A stretch of DNA of 49,041 nt, taken from an uncultured Oscillibacter sp. (GTDB lineage Bacteria; Bacillota; Clostridia; Oscillospirales; Oscillospiraceae). Of this stretch, positions 27,194 through 35,122 are shown piece after piece. Position 1 is the stretch's first letter; each line of letters opens with the position of its first letter. The notes below the pieces were generated by a model. The model was not told the DNA's origin. It did not search any database and saw nothing but the letters and a program-made list of their open reading frames with translations. Made by a program: the position numbers and the translations under genes. Where the stretch lies: positions 1-49,041 of the forward strand of contig CAJUQM010000018.1 of the NCBI GenBank assembly GCA_910588005.1, given 5' to 3'.

Positions 27194-27228
27194 AAAAAGA
27201 GAGACAGGCAATGCCTGTCTCCCTCTTT
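27194..27228. repeat. Hairpin repeat, copy 1 (AAAGAG-ACAGG type)
   Basis: GAGACAGGC (27201-27209), loop AAT, GCCTGTCTC (27213-27221), with outer AAAGA/TCTTT complementarity after a two-base bulge. A related hairpin occurs at 41511-41546. Confidence 0.6.
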
Positions 27229-27321
27229 GTCGATTCTTGACAAAAAAGATACAGCTCCCAATCCACCTCCCCGTCTCCCCTCGGCCCCGAATCCAGCGAG
27301 GCGAATCGGGGCCGAAAGCGA

Positions 27322-27384
27322 AGAAATTCCCACCATAGCGCAGTTTTCGGCGAAGCCGGAAACGGAGCGATGGCGGGAATTTCT
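27322..27384 (-). repeat. Long-stem structure directly behind tRNA-Leu
   Basis: AGAAATTCCC (27322-27331) pairs with GGGAATTTCT (27375-27384), enclosing further complementary stretches; it begins four bases after the tRNA CCA. A second perfect 10-bp hairpin (27281-27290 with 27306-27315) follows. Confidence 0.6.
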
Positions 27385-27388
27385 GAGC

Positions 27389-27475
27389 TGGTGCCGGTGG
27401 TGGGACTCGAACCCACACGGTGTCGCCACCGGCGGATTTTGAATCCGCTACGTCTACCAATTCCATCACACCGGC
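27389..27475 (-). tRNA. tRNA-Leu (anticodon CAA)
   Basis: An 87-nt tRNA read on the minus strand. The acceptor stem GCCGGTG/CACCGGC pairs fully, the discriminator is A and CCA is encoded. The anticodon stem-loop GCGGA-TTCAAAA-TCCGC gives CAA, reading UUG leucine codons. A long variable arm (class II tRNA) and the T-loop GGTTCGAGTCC are present. A consensus promoter lies 15 bases upstream. Confidence 0.96.
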
Positions 27476-27489
27476 ATGTGACGGTATTG

Positions 27490-27518
27490 ATTATAGCATC
27501 TCCTCTTTTAAAATTCAA
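27490..27518 (-). promoter_or_regulatory. Sigma-A promoter of tRNA-Leu
   Basis: Minus strand: TTGAAT (27513-27518), a 17-bp spacer, TATAAT (27490-27495). Confidence 0.85.
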
Positions 27519-27936
27519 GAGAGATTTTTAAAAGTAAAAGAAGTTCTTTTCCTCCGCTCCCCAGGAAATCTTTCTCCCTCCCCAGCCCGGCTCTGTTTTA
27601 AAATCATTTGAAAACAGTTCCACTTAAGAATACAGAACTGGCAGACGCCCAATCGATATGATTCACCGGTCATTACACGCTGCACACCAGCCGGTTTCAC
27701 ACACTGTTCCGCAGTGCACCAACCTGCAGCCAAATAAGGCTCTATCCGTTTTAAACACACCCGCCCGCACAGATGCAGCGCCCTCTCCTTCCACTAAAAA
27801 GTTCTCCCTGCTGAGCCTTGATCTATAGCGGTGATTGACAGTGCAAAGCCGCCACCCTATCAACGTCCTTTTGTGGAAGCCGCCCAATTTACAACACAAC
27901 AACGCTTTTCGGAAAAGGGACACATTTTTCCGCCTC
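27519..27936. other. Intergenic stretch with no recognised feature
   Basis: AT-richer spacer between the tRNA-Leu promoter and the T-box promoter. Short frames exist on both strands, but none has a ribosome site or protein-like composition that I could support. Confidence 0.6.
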
Positions 27937-27965
27937 TTGACAAAATCCAAAACTCCCCGTAAAAT
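27937..27965 (+). promoter_or_regulatory. Sigma-A promoter of the T-box/leuS transcript
   Basis: TTGACA (27937-27942), a 17-bp spacer, TAAAAT (27960-27965); predicted start near 27972. Confidence 0.85.
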
Positions 27966-28003
27966 AGCGCTGGTAAACAGTTCACAAATGGTTAAATGGT
28001 TCA

Positions 28004-28229
28004 AAGACAAAGAAGGGAAAAAAGACGGAACCTCCTGCCTTCAGAGAGCCGGCGGACGCTGCGAGCCGGTGGGGGAGTTCCGTGGATCACTGCTCCCGGA
28101 GTCTTTCGCCTGAATTTGCAGTAGGGCGGAACGGTTAGCCCCGTTACCGGCTGCGAGGACTGCCTCTGGCGGTCGAAGCAGGGTGGTACCGCGTGATTTC
28201 ACGCCCCTGGCCTTATTGGCTGGGGGCGT
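28004..28229 (+). promoter_or_regulatory. T-box leader (tRNA-sensing riboswitch)
   Basis: An aminoacyl-tRNA-responsive leader. The invariant T-box AGGGTGGTACCGCG is at 28180-28193, and the terminator (12-bp stem 28201-28212/28218-28229 with two G-U pairs) is followed by TTTTCGTC. Stem I is seen as AAAGAC/GTCTTT at its base, GGGA/TCCC, then ACGGAAC/GTTCCGT above the specifier loop, with an AGAGAG motif distally. The TGGT core would pair with an ACCA tRNA end, as in the tRNA-Leu of this window. The specifier loop (28083-28093) contains ATC followed by A, with CTG and CTC next to it, so the codon is not securely assigned. Leucine is expected from the downstream leuS. Confidence 0.9.
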
Positions 28230-28257
28230 TTTCGTCGTTTGAGAAAGGAGAGAGAAC

Positions 28258-28653
28258 ATGAGCATGGGGTTTGGAATGGGCGGATTTGACCTGATATTTT
28301 CACTTTTCCCATTTCTGTTCATCACGGTATTTGTCATCGTCATCGGTATGTTCATCGTGACCACAGTCCGGGGCGTCGGGACATGGAGCAAAAACAACGC
28401 CTCCCCACGGCTGACGGTCTCTGCGGAGGTAGCTACCAAGCGGACCGACATCTCCCGCCACCGCCATCACAGTTCCGGCACCGGAATGGGACACACCCAC
28501 ACCTCCACCCGGTATTATGTAACCTTCCAGGTGGAGAGCGGGGACCGGATGGAGTTTTCCGTCAGCGGCCCGGAGTACGGAATGCTGGCGGAGGGGGACC
28601 GGGGGAAGCTGACCTTCCAGGGAACGAGGTATCTGTCCTTTGAGCAGACCTGA
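28258..28653 (+). CDS. DUF2500-like small membrane protein
   Basis: A 131-aa protein with one N-terminal membrane segment (about residues 10-36) followed by a soluble beta-rich domain (RLTVSAEVATKRTDIS, YYVTFQVESGDRMEF, GPEYGMLAEGDRGKLTFQGTRYLSFE). The pattern matches the DUF2500 family of unknown function. A histidine-rich patch (HRHHSSGTGMGHTH) lies between the halves. AAAGGAG precedes the ATG. It sits between the T-box terminator and leuS, 46 bases ahead of leuS, so it should be expressed under the same tRNA control. Confidence 0.75.
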   Translation: MSMGFGMGGFDLIFSLFPFLFITVFVIVIGMFIVTTVRGVGTWSKNNASPRLTVSAEVATKRTDISRHRHHSSGTGMGHTHTSTRYYVTFQVESGDRMEFSVSGPEYGMLAEGDRGKLTFQGTRYLSFEQT

Positions 28654-28699
28654 GGGACCAAACAATTTTCTTAACAATAACAATATAAGGAGAGCACAC

Positions 28700-31126
28700 A
28701 TGAAGTACGATTTTACCGCCATTGAGAAGAAATGGCAGCAGAAGTGGCTGGAGGAAAAGCCCTTCACCGCCGTCACCGGCGATCAAACCAGAGAGAAGTT
28801 TTTCGGTCTCATTGAATTCCCCTATCCCTCGGGACAAGGCCTTCACGTGGGTCATGCCCGGCCCTTTACCGCCATGGACATCATCTGCCGCAAAAAGCGG
28901 ATGCAGGGCTGCAACGTCCTCTTCCCCATCGGATACGACGCCTTCGGCCTCCCCACGGAGAACTACGCCGTCCAGCACCATATCCACCCCGCCAAGGTAA
29001 CCCATGACAACGTTGAAAACTTCCGCAAGCAGCTCCACATGCTGGGCTACTCCTTCGACTGGGACCGCGAGGTGAACACCACCGATCCGGACTATTACAA
29101 GTGGACCCAGTGGATCTTCCTCCAGATGTTCAAGAAGGGCCTGGCCTATAAGGCCTCCATGCCCGTGAACTGGTGCACCAGCTGCAAAATCGTCCTGGCC
29201 AACGAGGAAGTGGTGGAGGGCGTCTGCGAGCGCTGCGGCGGCGAGGTCATCCGCAAGGAGAAATCCCAGTGGATGCTGGCCATCACCAAGTATGCCGACC
29301 GTCTGATCGACGACCTGGAAGACGTGGACTTCATCAACCGCGTCAAAATCCAGCAGCGCAACTGGATCGGACGGTCCGAAGGTACGGAGGTGGATTTCAG
29401 CACCACCCCCGGCGATATCATGACCGTCTATACCACCCGGTGCGACACCCTTTTCGGCGTGACGTATATGGTCCTCTCTCCGGAGCACCCCTTCCTGGAC
29501 CGGTGGAAGGACCGTATCAAAAACTGGGACGAAGTGGCGAAATACCGCGAAGAGGCCGCCCACAAATCCGACTTTGAGCGCAGTGAGCTGAATAAGGAGA
29601 AGACCGGCGTCCGCCTGGAGGGTATCACCGCCACCAACCCTGCCAACAAGACGGAGATCCCCATCTTTGTCTCCGACTACGTGCTGATGAGCTACGGCAC
29701 CGGCGCGGTTATGGGCGTCCCCGGCCATGACCAGCGGGACTGGGAGTTCGCCACCAAGTTCGGCCTGCCCATTATCGAGGTGGTCAAGGGCGGCGACATT
29801 ACCAAAGAGGCCTTCGCCCTGAAGGACGACACCGGCATCATGGTAAACTCCAGCTTCCTAAACGGGCTGACCGTCAAGCAGGCCATCCCCGCCATGAAGA
29901 AGTGGGTCACGGATCAGGGTATCGGCCACCCCAAAACCAACTTCAAGCTGCGGGACTGGGTGTTCTCACGCCAGCGGTACTGGGGCGAACCCATCCCCCT
30001 GGTGAACTGCCCCATGTGCGGCTGGGTCCCCCTGCCGGAGACGGAGCTGCCCCTGCTCCTTCCCGAGGTGGAGAGCTACGAGGTCACCGATACCGGGGAG
30101 AGTCCCCTTGCGAAGATGACCGACTGGGTCAACACCACCTGCCCGAAATGCGGCGCCCCCGCCCAGCGGGAGACGGACACCATGCCCCAGTGGGCCGGGT
30201 CCTCCTGGTACTTCCTGCGGTATATGGATCCCCACAATGACAAGGCCCTGGCCAGCAAGGAAGCTCTGGACTACTGGTCTCCCGTAGACTGGTACAACGG
30301 CGGCATGGAACACACCACCCTGCACCTCCTCTACAGCCGTTTCTGGCACAAATTCCTCTATGACATCGGCGTGGTGCCCACCAAGGAGCCATACGCCAAG
30401 CGCACCAGCCACGGTATGATCCTGGGCGAGGGCGGCGAAAAAATGTCCAAGTCCCGGGGCAACGTGGTAAACCCCAACGACATTGTGGCCCAATACGGCG
30501 CGGACACCATGCGCCTTTATATCATGTTCGTGGGCGATTTCGAGCAGGCGGCCATCTGGTCCACCGAGGCCGTGAAGGGTTCCAAGCGGTTCCTGGACCG
30601 CGTCTGGAACCTGGCGGAAAACGCAAAGGACAGCTTCGACGTCACTCCCGCCAACGAGTCCATCCTCCACAAGACCATCAAAAAAGTTACGGACGACATC
30701 GACAATTTAAAGATGAACACCGCCATTGCCGCCATGATGACCGCCGTAAACGAACTGACGGCCAACGGCGTGACAAGGGGCGACATGAAGACGCTGCTGC
30801 TGCTGCTGAACCCCTTCGCTCCCCACATCACCGAAGAGCTGTGGGAAGCCCTGGGCTTTGCCTCTCAGACCGGAAAGATGTGCTGCCAGGCGGATTGGCC
30901 CGTCTATGACGAGAGCAAGACCGTAGCCTCCGCCGTGGATATGGCGGTGCAGGTCAACGGCAAGCTGAAAGGCTCGATCACCATGCCGGTGGACAGCGAA
31001 GAGAAAGACGTGGTGGACGCCGCCCTGCAGGTGGAGAAGGTTCAAAAGGCCACGGAGGGCATGAAGATCATCAAAACCATTCTGGTGAAAAACAGGCTGG
31101 TAAACCTGATTGTAAAGCCCCAGTGA
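28700..31126 (+). CDS. leuS: Leucyl-tRNA synthetase
   Basis: An 808-aa class Ia aminoacyl-tRNA synthetase that charges tRNA-Leu. The HIGH-type motif is HVGH (residues 49-52, PYPSGQGLHVGHARP) and KMSKS is at 581-585. The CP1 editing domain lies between (about 220-400) and the zinc-type cysteine pairs CTSC and CERC are near residues 160-180. The anticodon-binding and C-terminal domains are complete. The start is the ATG at 28700 with AAGGAG nine bases before it. Transcription comes through the T-box leader. Confidence 0.97.
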   Translation: MKYDFTAIEKKWQQKWLEEKPFTAVTGDQTREKFFGLIEFPYPSGQGLHVGHARPFTAMDIICRKKRMQGCNVLFPIGYDAFGLPTENYAVQHHIHPAKVTHDNVENFRKQLHMLGYSFDWDREVNTTDPDYYKWTQWIFLQMFKKGLAYKASMPVNWCTSCKIVLANEEVVEGVCERCGGEVIRKEKSQWMLAITKYADRLIDDLEDVDFINRVKIQQRNWIGRSEGTEVDFSTTPGDIMTVYTTRCDTLFGVTYMVLSPEHPFLDRWKDRIKNWDEVAKYREEAAHKSDFERSELNKEKTGVRLEGITATNPANKTEIPIFVSDYVLMSYGTGAVMGVPGHDQRDWEFATKFGLPIIEVVKGGDITKEAFALKDDTGIMVNSSFLNGLTVKQAIPAMKKWVTDQGIGHPKTNFKLRDWVFSRQRYWGEPIPLVNCPMCGWVPLPETELPLLLPEVESYEVTDTGESPLAKMTDWVNTTCPKCGAPAQRETDTMPQWAGSSWYFLRYMDPHNDKALASKEALDYWSPVDWYNGGMEHTTLHLLYSRFWHKFLYDIGVVPTKEPYAKRTSHGMILGEGGEKMSKSRGNVVNPNDIVAQYGADTMRLYIMFVGDFEQAAIWSTEAVKGSKRFLDRVWNLAENAKDSFDVTPANESILHKTIKKVTDDIDNLKMNTAIAAMMTAVNELTANGVTRGDMKTLLLLLNPFAPHITEELWEALGFASQTGKMCCQADWPVYDESKTVASAVDMAVQVNGKLKGSITMPVDSEEKDVVDAALQVEKVQKATEGMKIIKTILVKNRLVNLIVKPQ

Positions 31127-31160
31127 GCCGCGTTTAAATGCACCGTCACCGGTTATCCGC

Positions 31161-31197
31161 AAACCAGGGTCCTGCCCCACGGACAGGACCCTGGTTT
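31161..31197 (+). terminator. Terminator after leuS
   Basis: A perfect 14-bp stem (31161-31174 with 31184-31197) and a nine-base loop; the trailing T run is short. Confidence 0.7.
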
Positions 31198-31282
31198 ATG
31201 CACAAAGTCTTGCGAACAGCGCAAGTTCATATCTGATTTGTGAAAAAGCACCATTCTATGGCAAAGATTTTGTATATTTCCC

Positions 31283-31311
31283 TTGACAGTTGCCACAGAA
31301 GCGATTAAACT
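31283..31311 (+). promoter_or_regulatory. Sigma-A promoter of rny
   Basis: TTGACA (31283-31288), a 17-bp spacer, TAAACT (31306-31311). The leader of about 90 bases holds an 8-bp hairpin, CGAAAGAC/GTCTTTCG (31328-31335/31345-31352), close to the predicted 5' end. Confidence 0.8.
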
Positions 31312-31409
31312 GGTATTGGATAATTATCGAAAGACGATAGGGGTGTCTTTCGGTTGTTTATTCGATTTAGTGCGAACCAATGCCGAATTTTAGGAGGAAT
31401 GAAGCCAAT

Positions 31410-32957
31410 ATGATACCATACGTAATCGCCGCCTTAGTTGGGCTGGTGGTTGGCGGCGTGGTGTTCTTCCCCCTCGGCATTCGCTATCGGAAGCAAGTCT
31501 CCGAGAAGGAAATCTCCAGCGCGGAAGAAGAGGGTACGCGCATTATCAACGAGGCGATCAAAAGCGCAGAGACCAAGAAAAAAGAGGCCCTTTTGGAAGC
31601 CAGAGAAGAGATTATGAAGAGCCGTAGCGAATACGAGAAGGAAGAAAAAGCGCGCAGAGCCGATCTGCAGCGGCAGGAAAACCGTCTGCAGCAAAAAGAG
31701 GAAAACCTGGACCGCAAGACCGAGGCCATCGAGAAAAAAGAGGAATCCCTGGTCCAGAAGCACGCGGCCATTGACCGGGAAAACGAGGAGATCAAAACCA
31801 TCAAGCGCAGCCAGACGGAGATGCTGGAGCGGATCTCCGGTTTTACCGCCGAGGAGGCCAAGCAATACCTCATCGACCAGGTAGAGTGTGAGGTGACCCA
31901 CGAGACTGCCCTCAAAATCAAAGAGGTGGAGTCCCGGATGAAAGAGGAGTGCGAGGCCCGGGCGCGGGAGGTGGTGGCCCAGGCCATCCAGCGGTGCGCC
32001 GCGGACCAGGTGTCCGAAATGACCGTCAGTGTGGTTCCCCTGCCCAATGACGAGATGAAGGGCCGTATTATCGGCCGTGAGGGCCGCAACATCCGCACCA
32101 TCGAGACGCTGACCGGCGTGGACCTGATTATCGACGACACGCCGGAGGCCATTACGGTCAGCTGCTTTGAGCCGGTGCGGCGGGAGATCGCCCGGCTGGC
32201 TCTGGAGAAGCTGATCGCCGACGGACGCATTCACCCCACCCACATTGAGGAGATGGTGGAAAAGGCCCGCCGGGAGGTGGACGCCGTTATCAAGAGCGAG
32301 GGTGAGCGGGCCGTGTTCGAGTGCGGCATCCGCAACCTCCACCCGGAGCTTGTGAAGATGCTGGGCCGCCTCCACTACCGCACCAGCTACGGGCAGAACG
32401 TCCTGCGCCACTCTATCGAGGTCTCTCATATTGCCGGCATGATGGCTGCCGACGTGGGAGCCGATGTCCAGGCCGCCAAGCGGGCCGGCCTGCTCCACGA
32501 CCTGGGCAAGTCCGTGGACCACGAGATGGAGGGCACCCATGTGGCCTTGGGCGTGGAATTTGCCCGGCGCTACAAGGAGCGGGAGGACATTATCCACGCC
32601 ATTGAGGCCCACCACAACGATGTGGAGCCGAGAACCATTGTGGCCTGCCTGGTGCAGGCCGCGGACGCCATCTCCGCCGCCCGCCCCGGCGCCCGGCGGG
32701 AGAATCTGGAGAACTACATCAAGCGCCTGGAGCAGCTGGAGACCATCACCGGCACCTATCCCGGCGTAGATAAGGCCTTTGCCATTCAGGCCGGCCGCGA
32801 GGTCCGGGTCATGGTAAAGCCCGAACAGGTCAGCGAGGATCAGATGGTCATCCTGGCCCGGGATCTGGCCAAGAAGATCGAGGAGGAAATGGAATACCCC
32901 GGTCAGATCAAGGTCCATGTCCTGCGGGAGACCAAAGTGGTTGAATATGCAAAATAA
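31410..32957 (+). CDS. rny: Ribonuclease Y
   Basis: A 515-aa membrane-anchored endoribonuclease that initiates mRNA decay in Firmicutes. Order of parts: an N-terminal membrane helix (about 1-22), a long charged coiled coil (about 30-150), a KH RNA-binding domain with GRIIGREGRNIRTIE, and the HD phosphohydrolase domain (AGLLHDLGKSVDHE). The start at 31410 has AGGAGG 12 bases upstream, a slightly long spacing; it is favoured because the membrane helix begins there. Its leader hairpin could influence mRNA stability. Confidence 0.96.
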   Translation: MIPYVIAALVGLVVGGVVFFPLGIRYRKQVSEKEISSAEEEGTRIINEAIKSAETKKKEALLEAREEIMKSRSEYEKEEKARRADLQRQENRLQQKEENLDRKTEAIEKKEESLVQKHAAIDRENEEIKTIKRSQTEMLERISGFTAEEAKQYLIDQVECEVTHETALKIKEVESRMKEECEARAREVVAQAIQRCAADQVSEMTVSVVPLPNDEMKGRIIGREGRNIRTIETLTGVDLIIDDTPEAITVSCFEPVRREIARLALEKLIADGRIHPTHIEEMVEKARREVDAVIKSEGERAVFECGIRNLHPELVKMLGRLHYRTSYGQNVLRHSIEVSHIAGMMAADVGADVQAAKRAGLLHDLGKSVDHEMEGTHVALGVEFARRYKEREDIIHAIEAHHNDVEPRTIVACLVQAADAISAARPGARRENLENYIKRLEQLETITGTYPGVDKAFAIQAGREVRVMVKPEQVSEDQMVILARDLAKKIEEEMEYPGQIKVHVLRETKVVEYAK

Positions 32958-32982
32958 ATCTTTGCAAAGGATTGCAAAGACC

Positions 32983-33040
32983 AAAAACGCAGGGAACAGA
33001 AAGCGGCAGTGATATGCTCACAGCCGCTTTCTGCGTTTTT
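32983..33040 (+). terminator. Terminator after rny
   Basis: AGAAAGCGGC/GCCGCTTTCT, extended by AAAAACGC/GCGTTTTT across a seven-base bulge, ending in T5. Confidence 0.8.
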
Positions 33041-33106
33041 ATAGATTTCTCGCGCCCTCTCCCGCCTTGGGGAGGCGCGCAACGATTGAGAAAGGAAGTC
33101 CTCACC

Positions 33107-34219
33107 ATGAGTATTCAAAGCCTTGCCAATACCACGGCCCATGTAGAAACCCGTCCTACTGCGGTCAGAAAGGCCTCTCCCACCTGCGCCTCCTTCCAGG
33201 CCCGGCTGGAAAAGGCCTCCGCCGGGACCGCCGGCGGACCGCACCATCTGTGTATGGGCGAGGACGTGGCCTGCTCCGGCGGCATCGCCGGAAAGAACGG
33301 CAAATTCCAGGAATTCTGCGCCCACTACACAGAGGACTCCACACCGGAGGACCCCATTGTCCGCATCTCCGGTGTGGCAAACAGCGGTCCCTTTGACTTG
33401 ATCCGCCATATCAACGACATAGATCCCGCCAACGCCTCCTACGCGGAGCTGGCGGCTCTGCGGGGGCACCTGGCGAAAACCGGACAGAGCGTGACGGACG
33501 CTCCCACTCTGCCTCACACCATGGAATTCCGGGAGGACATCACCGGGAAATATGACTTCATCAGCGGAATCCGAAACAGCTTGAGCCAGCCCTCCCGCAT
33601 CATTCCAACCGCCGCCTCGATCACCGGGGCCAACGAGCTGCTGGCGCTGTATCAGAATTACACCTCCGGCGCTGCCGGAGCGGCCCCGGCCCCCAGCCAG
33701 GCGGGAAGCGGCTCCGGCGGCCTCACGAGAGACAGCCTGCTGGCCGCCCTGGACGAGGCCCGTCTCCTGCTTCTCCGGCGGACCCGGGAGGGCAGGGAGT
33801 GGAAGAAGGAGCAGGAGGAGTGGGAGCGGCTGATGAAGTGTTTGGACCGCTGGATTGACGCCCTGCGGGACGCGGCCGGCCGGAAGAGCGGGGACCGCTC
33901 CGGCGGCGTCACGGCGGAGGGCGGCGAGGCGCTGCTGTCCATCTGCCGAAACCTGATCGCCGGGGCCGCCCGGGCGGAAGCCGCAGACACGGATCAAAAG
34001 GACCTTCTCTCCGCTCTGACAGCAGCCCAAAGCACTCTGCTGGAGCGGCTGAAGGAGGACAAAGCCACCGAGGAGGAGCGGGAGGCCTGGGCGGACCTGC
34101 TGAAACGGCTGGACAGCTGGATCGAGTCCCTGCGGGAAGAGATCGAAGCCCCGGAGCACGCCTCCCGTCCCGATTCCGTCTCTGCCGCGGGTCAGATGGA
34201 CTCCAAGGCGGAAAATTAA
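33107..34219 (+). CDS. Hypothetical protein with duplicated helical C-terminal domain
   Basis: A 370-aa protein whose family I do not recognise. Residues 1-185 contain several cysteines (CMGEDVAC at 49-56) and a conserved-looking stretch (TPEDPIVRISGVANSGPFDL, 79-98). A Gly/Ala/Pro/Ser linker (about 188-204) leads to two similar amphipathic helical units, residues 209-255 and 298-345. No signal peptide or membrane helix is seen. AAAGGAAG lies ahead of the ATG at 33107. It stands alone between the rny terminator and a convergent small gene. Role unknown; the duplicated charged helices suggest protein-protein contacts. Confidence 0.75.
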   Translation: MSIQSLANTTAHVETRPTAVRKASPTCASFQARLEKASAGTAGGPHHLCMGEDVACSGGIAGKNGKFQEFCAHYTEDSTPEDPIVRISGVANSGPFDLIRHINDIDPANASYAELAALRGHLAKTGQSVTDAPTLPHTMEFREDITGKYDFISGIRNSLSQPSRIIPTAASITGANELLALYQNYTSGAAGAAPAPSQAGSGSGGLTRDSLLAALDEARLLLLRRTREGREWKKEQEEWERLMKCLDRWIDALRDAAGRKSGDRSGGVTAEGGEALLSICRNLIAGAARAEAADTDQKDLLSALTAAQSTLLERLKEDKATEEEREAWADLLKRLDSWIESLREEIEAPEHASRPDSVSAAGQMDSKAEN

Positions 34220-34244
34220 CATACGAAAAGTAATATTTTTGCGC

Positions 34245-34280
34245 AAAACTCCTCTGGGGAATCATCCTCAGAGGAGTTTT
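34245..34280. terminator. Bidirectional terminator
   Basis: A 12-bp stem (34245-34256 with 34269-34280), T5 on the plus side and AAAA at the other edge, between convergent genes; it overlaps the stop codon of the minus-strand gene. Confidence 0.8.
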
Positions 34281-34540
34281 TACGGCTCCGGCACGGAAAT
34301 CCGTGAGAGTTTCAGGTGTCCCTTGTTCTCCGGGTCCCCCATCACGGCGCAGGTGACCCACTTTCCTTTGACGGTGTCGCCGGTCTCGGCATTGTATTCA
34401 TCGTGGGTGCAGCCGGCGTTTATGTACAGCTCCTCGCAGTCCCACTCCGCTTGCACCAAAATGTCAATGGCATCCTCCGTCCCCCGCAGCAGGCGCATGT
34501 ACATCTTCTTCCACATCTCAAGCTCTTCACGTTCAGTCAT
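34280..34540 (-). CDS. Small conserved-looking hypothetical protein
   Basis: An 86-aa acidic, probably cytoplasmic protein, not recognised. The N-terminal half is a charged helix (REELEMWKKMYMRLLRGTEDA), followed by a cysteine-containing segment (WDCEELYINAGCTHDE) and a short beta-rich end. A proper ribosome site (AAGGAGAT) and a consensus promoter make it a likely real gene. Confidence 0.7.
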   Translation of the reverse strand: MTEREELEMWKKMYMRLLRGTEDAIDILVQAEWDCEELYINAGCTHDEYNAETGDTVKGKWVTCAVMGDPENKGHLKLSRISVPEP

Positions 34541-34572
34541 AATCCTATCTCCTTTAACTATAGTATGTTTTG

Positions 34573-34601
34573 ATTATATATCCAAAGAGTGTTTATGTAA
34601 A
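34573..34601 (-). promoter_or_regulatory. Sigma-A promoter of the 86-aa gene
   Basis: Minus strand: TTTACA (34596-34601), a 17-bp spacer, TATAAT (34573-34578). A TATAAT at 34621-34626 could serve the divergent HTH gene. Confidence 0.75.
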
Positions 34602-34655
34602 GGATAACATTTGCATATTATATAATTAATTCATTAGATAGCGGAGAAGTATAAT

Positions 34656-34880
34656 ATGATTCGCTTCAATATTCAGCCGATGTTAGATGCGCGCGGCAAA
34701 ACGCGCTATTGGTTGGCAAAGCAGATGGGTATGAGCTACCCAAACGTAACAAAAATGGTCAGCGGGAAGAGCCGTGCAGTTCATTTGGAGACAATTGAGA
34801 TTTTGTGCCAAGTTTTAGAGTGCACTCCAAACGACCTGTTTATCATTGACTTTGACCAGCCGGAGGAAAAGGGGACGTAA
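34656..34880 (+). CDS. XRE/Cro-type helix-turn-helix regulator
   Basis: A 74-aa small DNA-binding protein. The helix-turn-helix spans about residues 17-42 (RYWLAKQMGMSYPNVTKMVSG), with the LETIEILCQVLECTPNDLF ending usual for Cro/C1-type repressors of this length. GGAG lies ahead of the ATG. It is divergent from the 86-aa gene across an AT-rich region, so it may regulate that gene and itself. The AT-rich composition of this pair contrasts with its neighbours. Confidence 0.88.
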   Translation: MIRFNIQPMLDARGKTRYWLAKQMGMSYPNVTKMVSGKSRAVHLETIEILCQVLECTPNDLFIIDFDQPEEKGT

Positions 34881-34935
34881 GGGACCGGAAACTCCCCTTT
34901 CGGCCGGCCTCCTGGCGGGGTCCGGGACAGAGAAA

Positions 34936-34964
34936 AAAGGCGGGCAGCTTTGCTGCCCGCCTTT
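34936..34964. terminator. Bidirectional terminator
   Basis: A perfect 13-bp stem (34936-34948 with 34952-34964) and a TTT loop, with A-rich and T3 edges, between the HTH gene and the SLH-protein operon. Confidence 0.85.
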
Positions 34965-34979
34965 CAGCGCCTGAATCAA

Positions 34980-35042
34980 TCAGCCGGTGCAGGCGTCCAC
35001 GTTGTCCTTGGTGATCCAGATGCACCCGGCGTCAACGCCCAC
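34980..35042 (-). pseudogene. Possible C-terminal scrap of a sugar-binding protein
   Basis: The minus strand reads VGVDAGCIWITKDNVDACTG and a stop. The VDA-x-x-ITKDNVD pattern resembles the very end of periplasmic-type sugar-binding lipoproteins of the RbsB class. It is only 20 codons and cut off from any gene start. Confidence 0.35.
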
Positions 35043-35119
35043 TACAATGACCTCATCCGGATATCGGAGATCACAATGTGCGGGCGCAGCTTTTGAGTCA
35101 ATTCCATGGCCCCCACTCC
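35042..35119 (-). pseudogene. Possible receiver-domain scrap of a response regulator
   Basis: In another minus-strand frame, about 25 codons read MELTQKLRPHIVISDIRMRSL and a stop; VISDIRMP is the hallmark around the phospho-acceptor aspartate of receiver domains. Short and isolated, it follows immediately after the SLH gene. Confidence 0.4.
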
Positions 35120-35122
35120 GGA

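Noticed and set aside
26911..27518. Minus-strand open frames running through tRNA-Leu (DVADSKSAGG-type translation)
   Set aside because: This translation arises from reading through tRNA-Leu sequence and its structured tail; it is a common false gene call.
31434..34246. Two long minus-strand open frames antisense to rny and the 370-aa gene
   Set aside because: Third-position GC bias keeps the antisense frames open; there is no start signal or protein family match.
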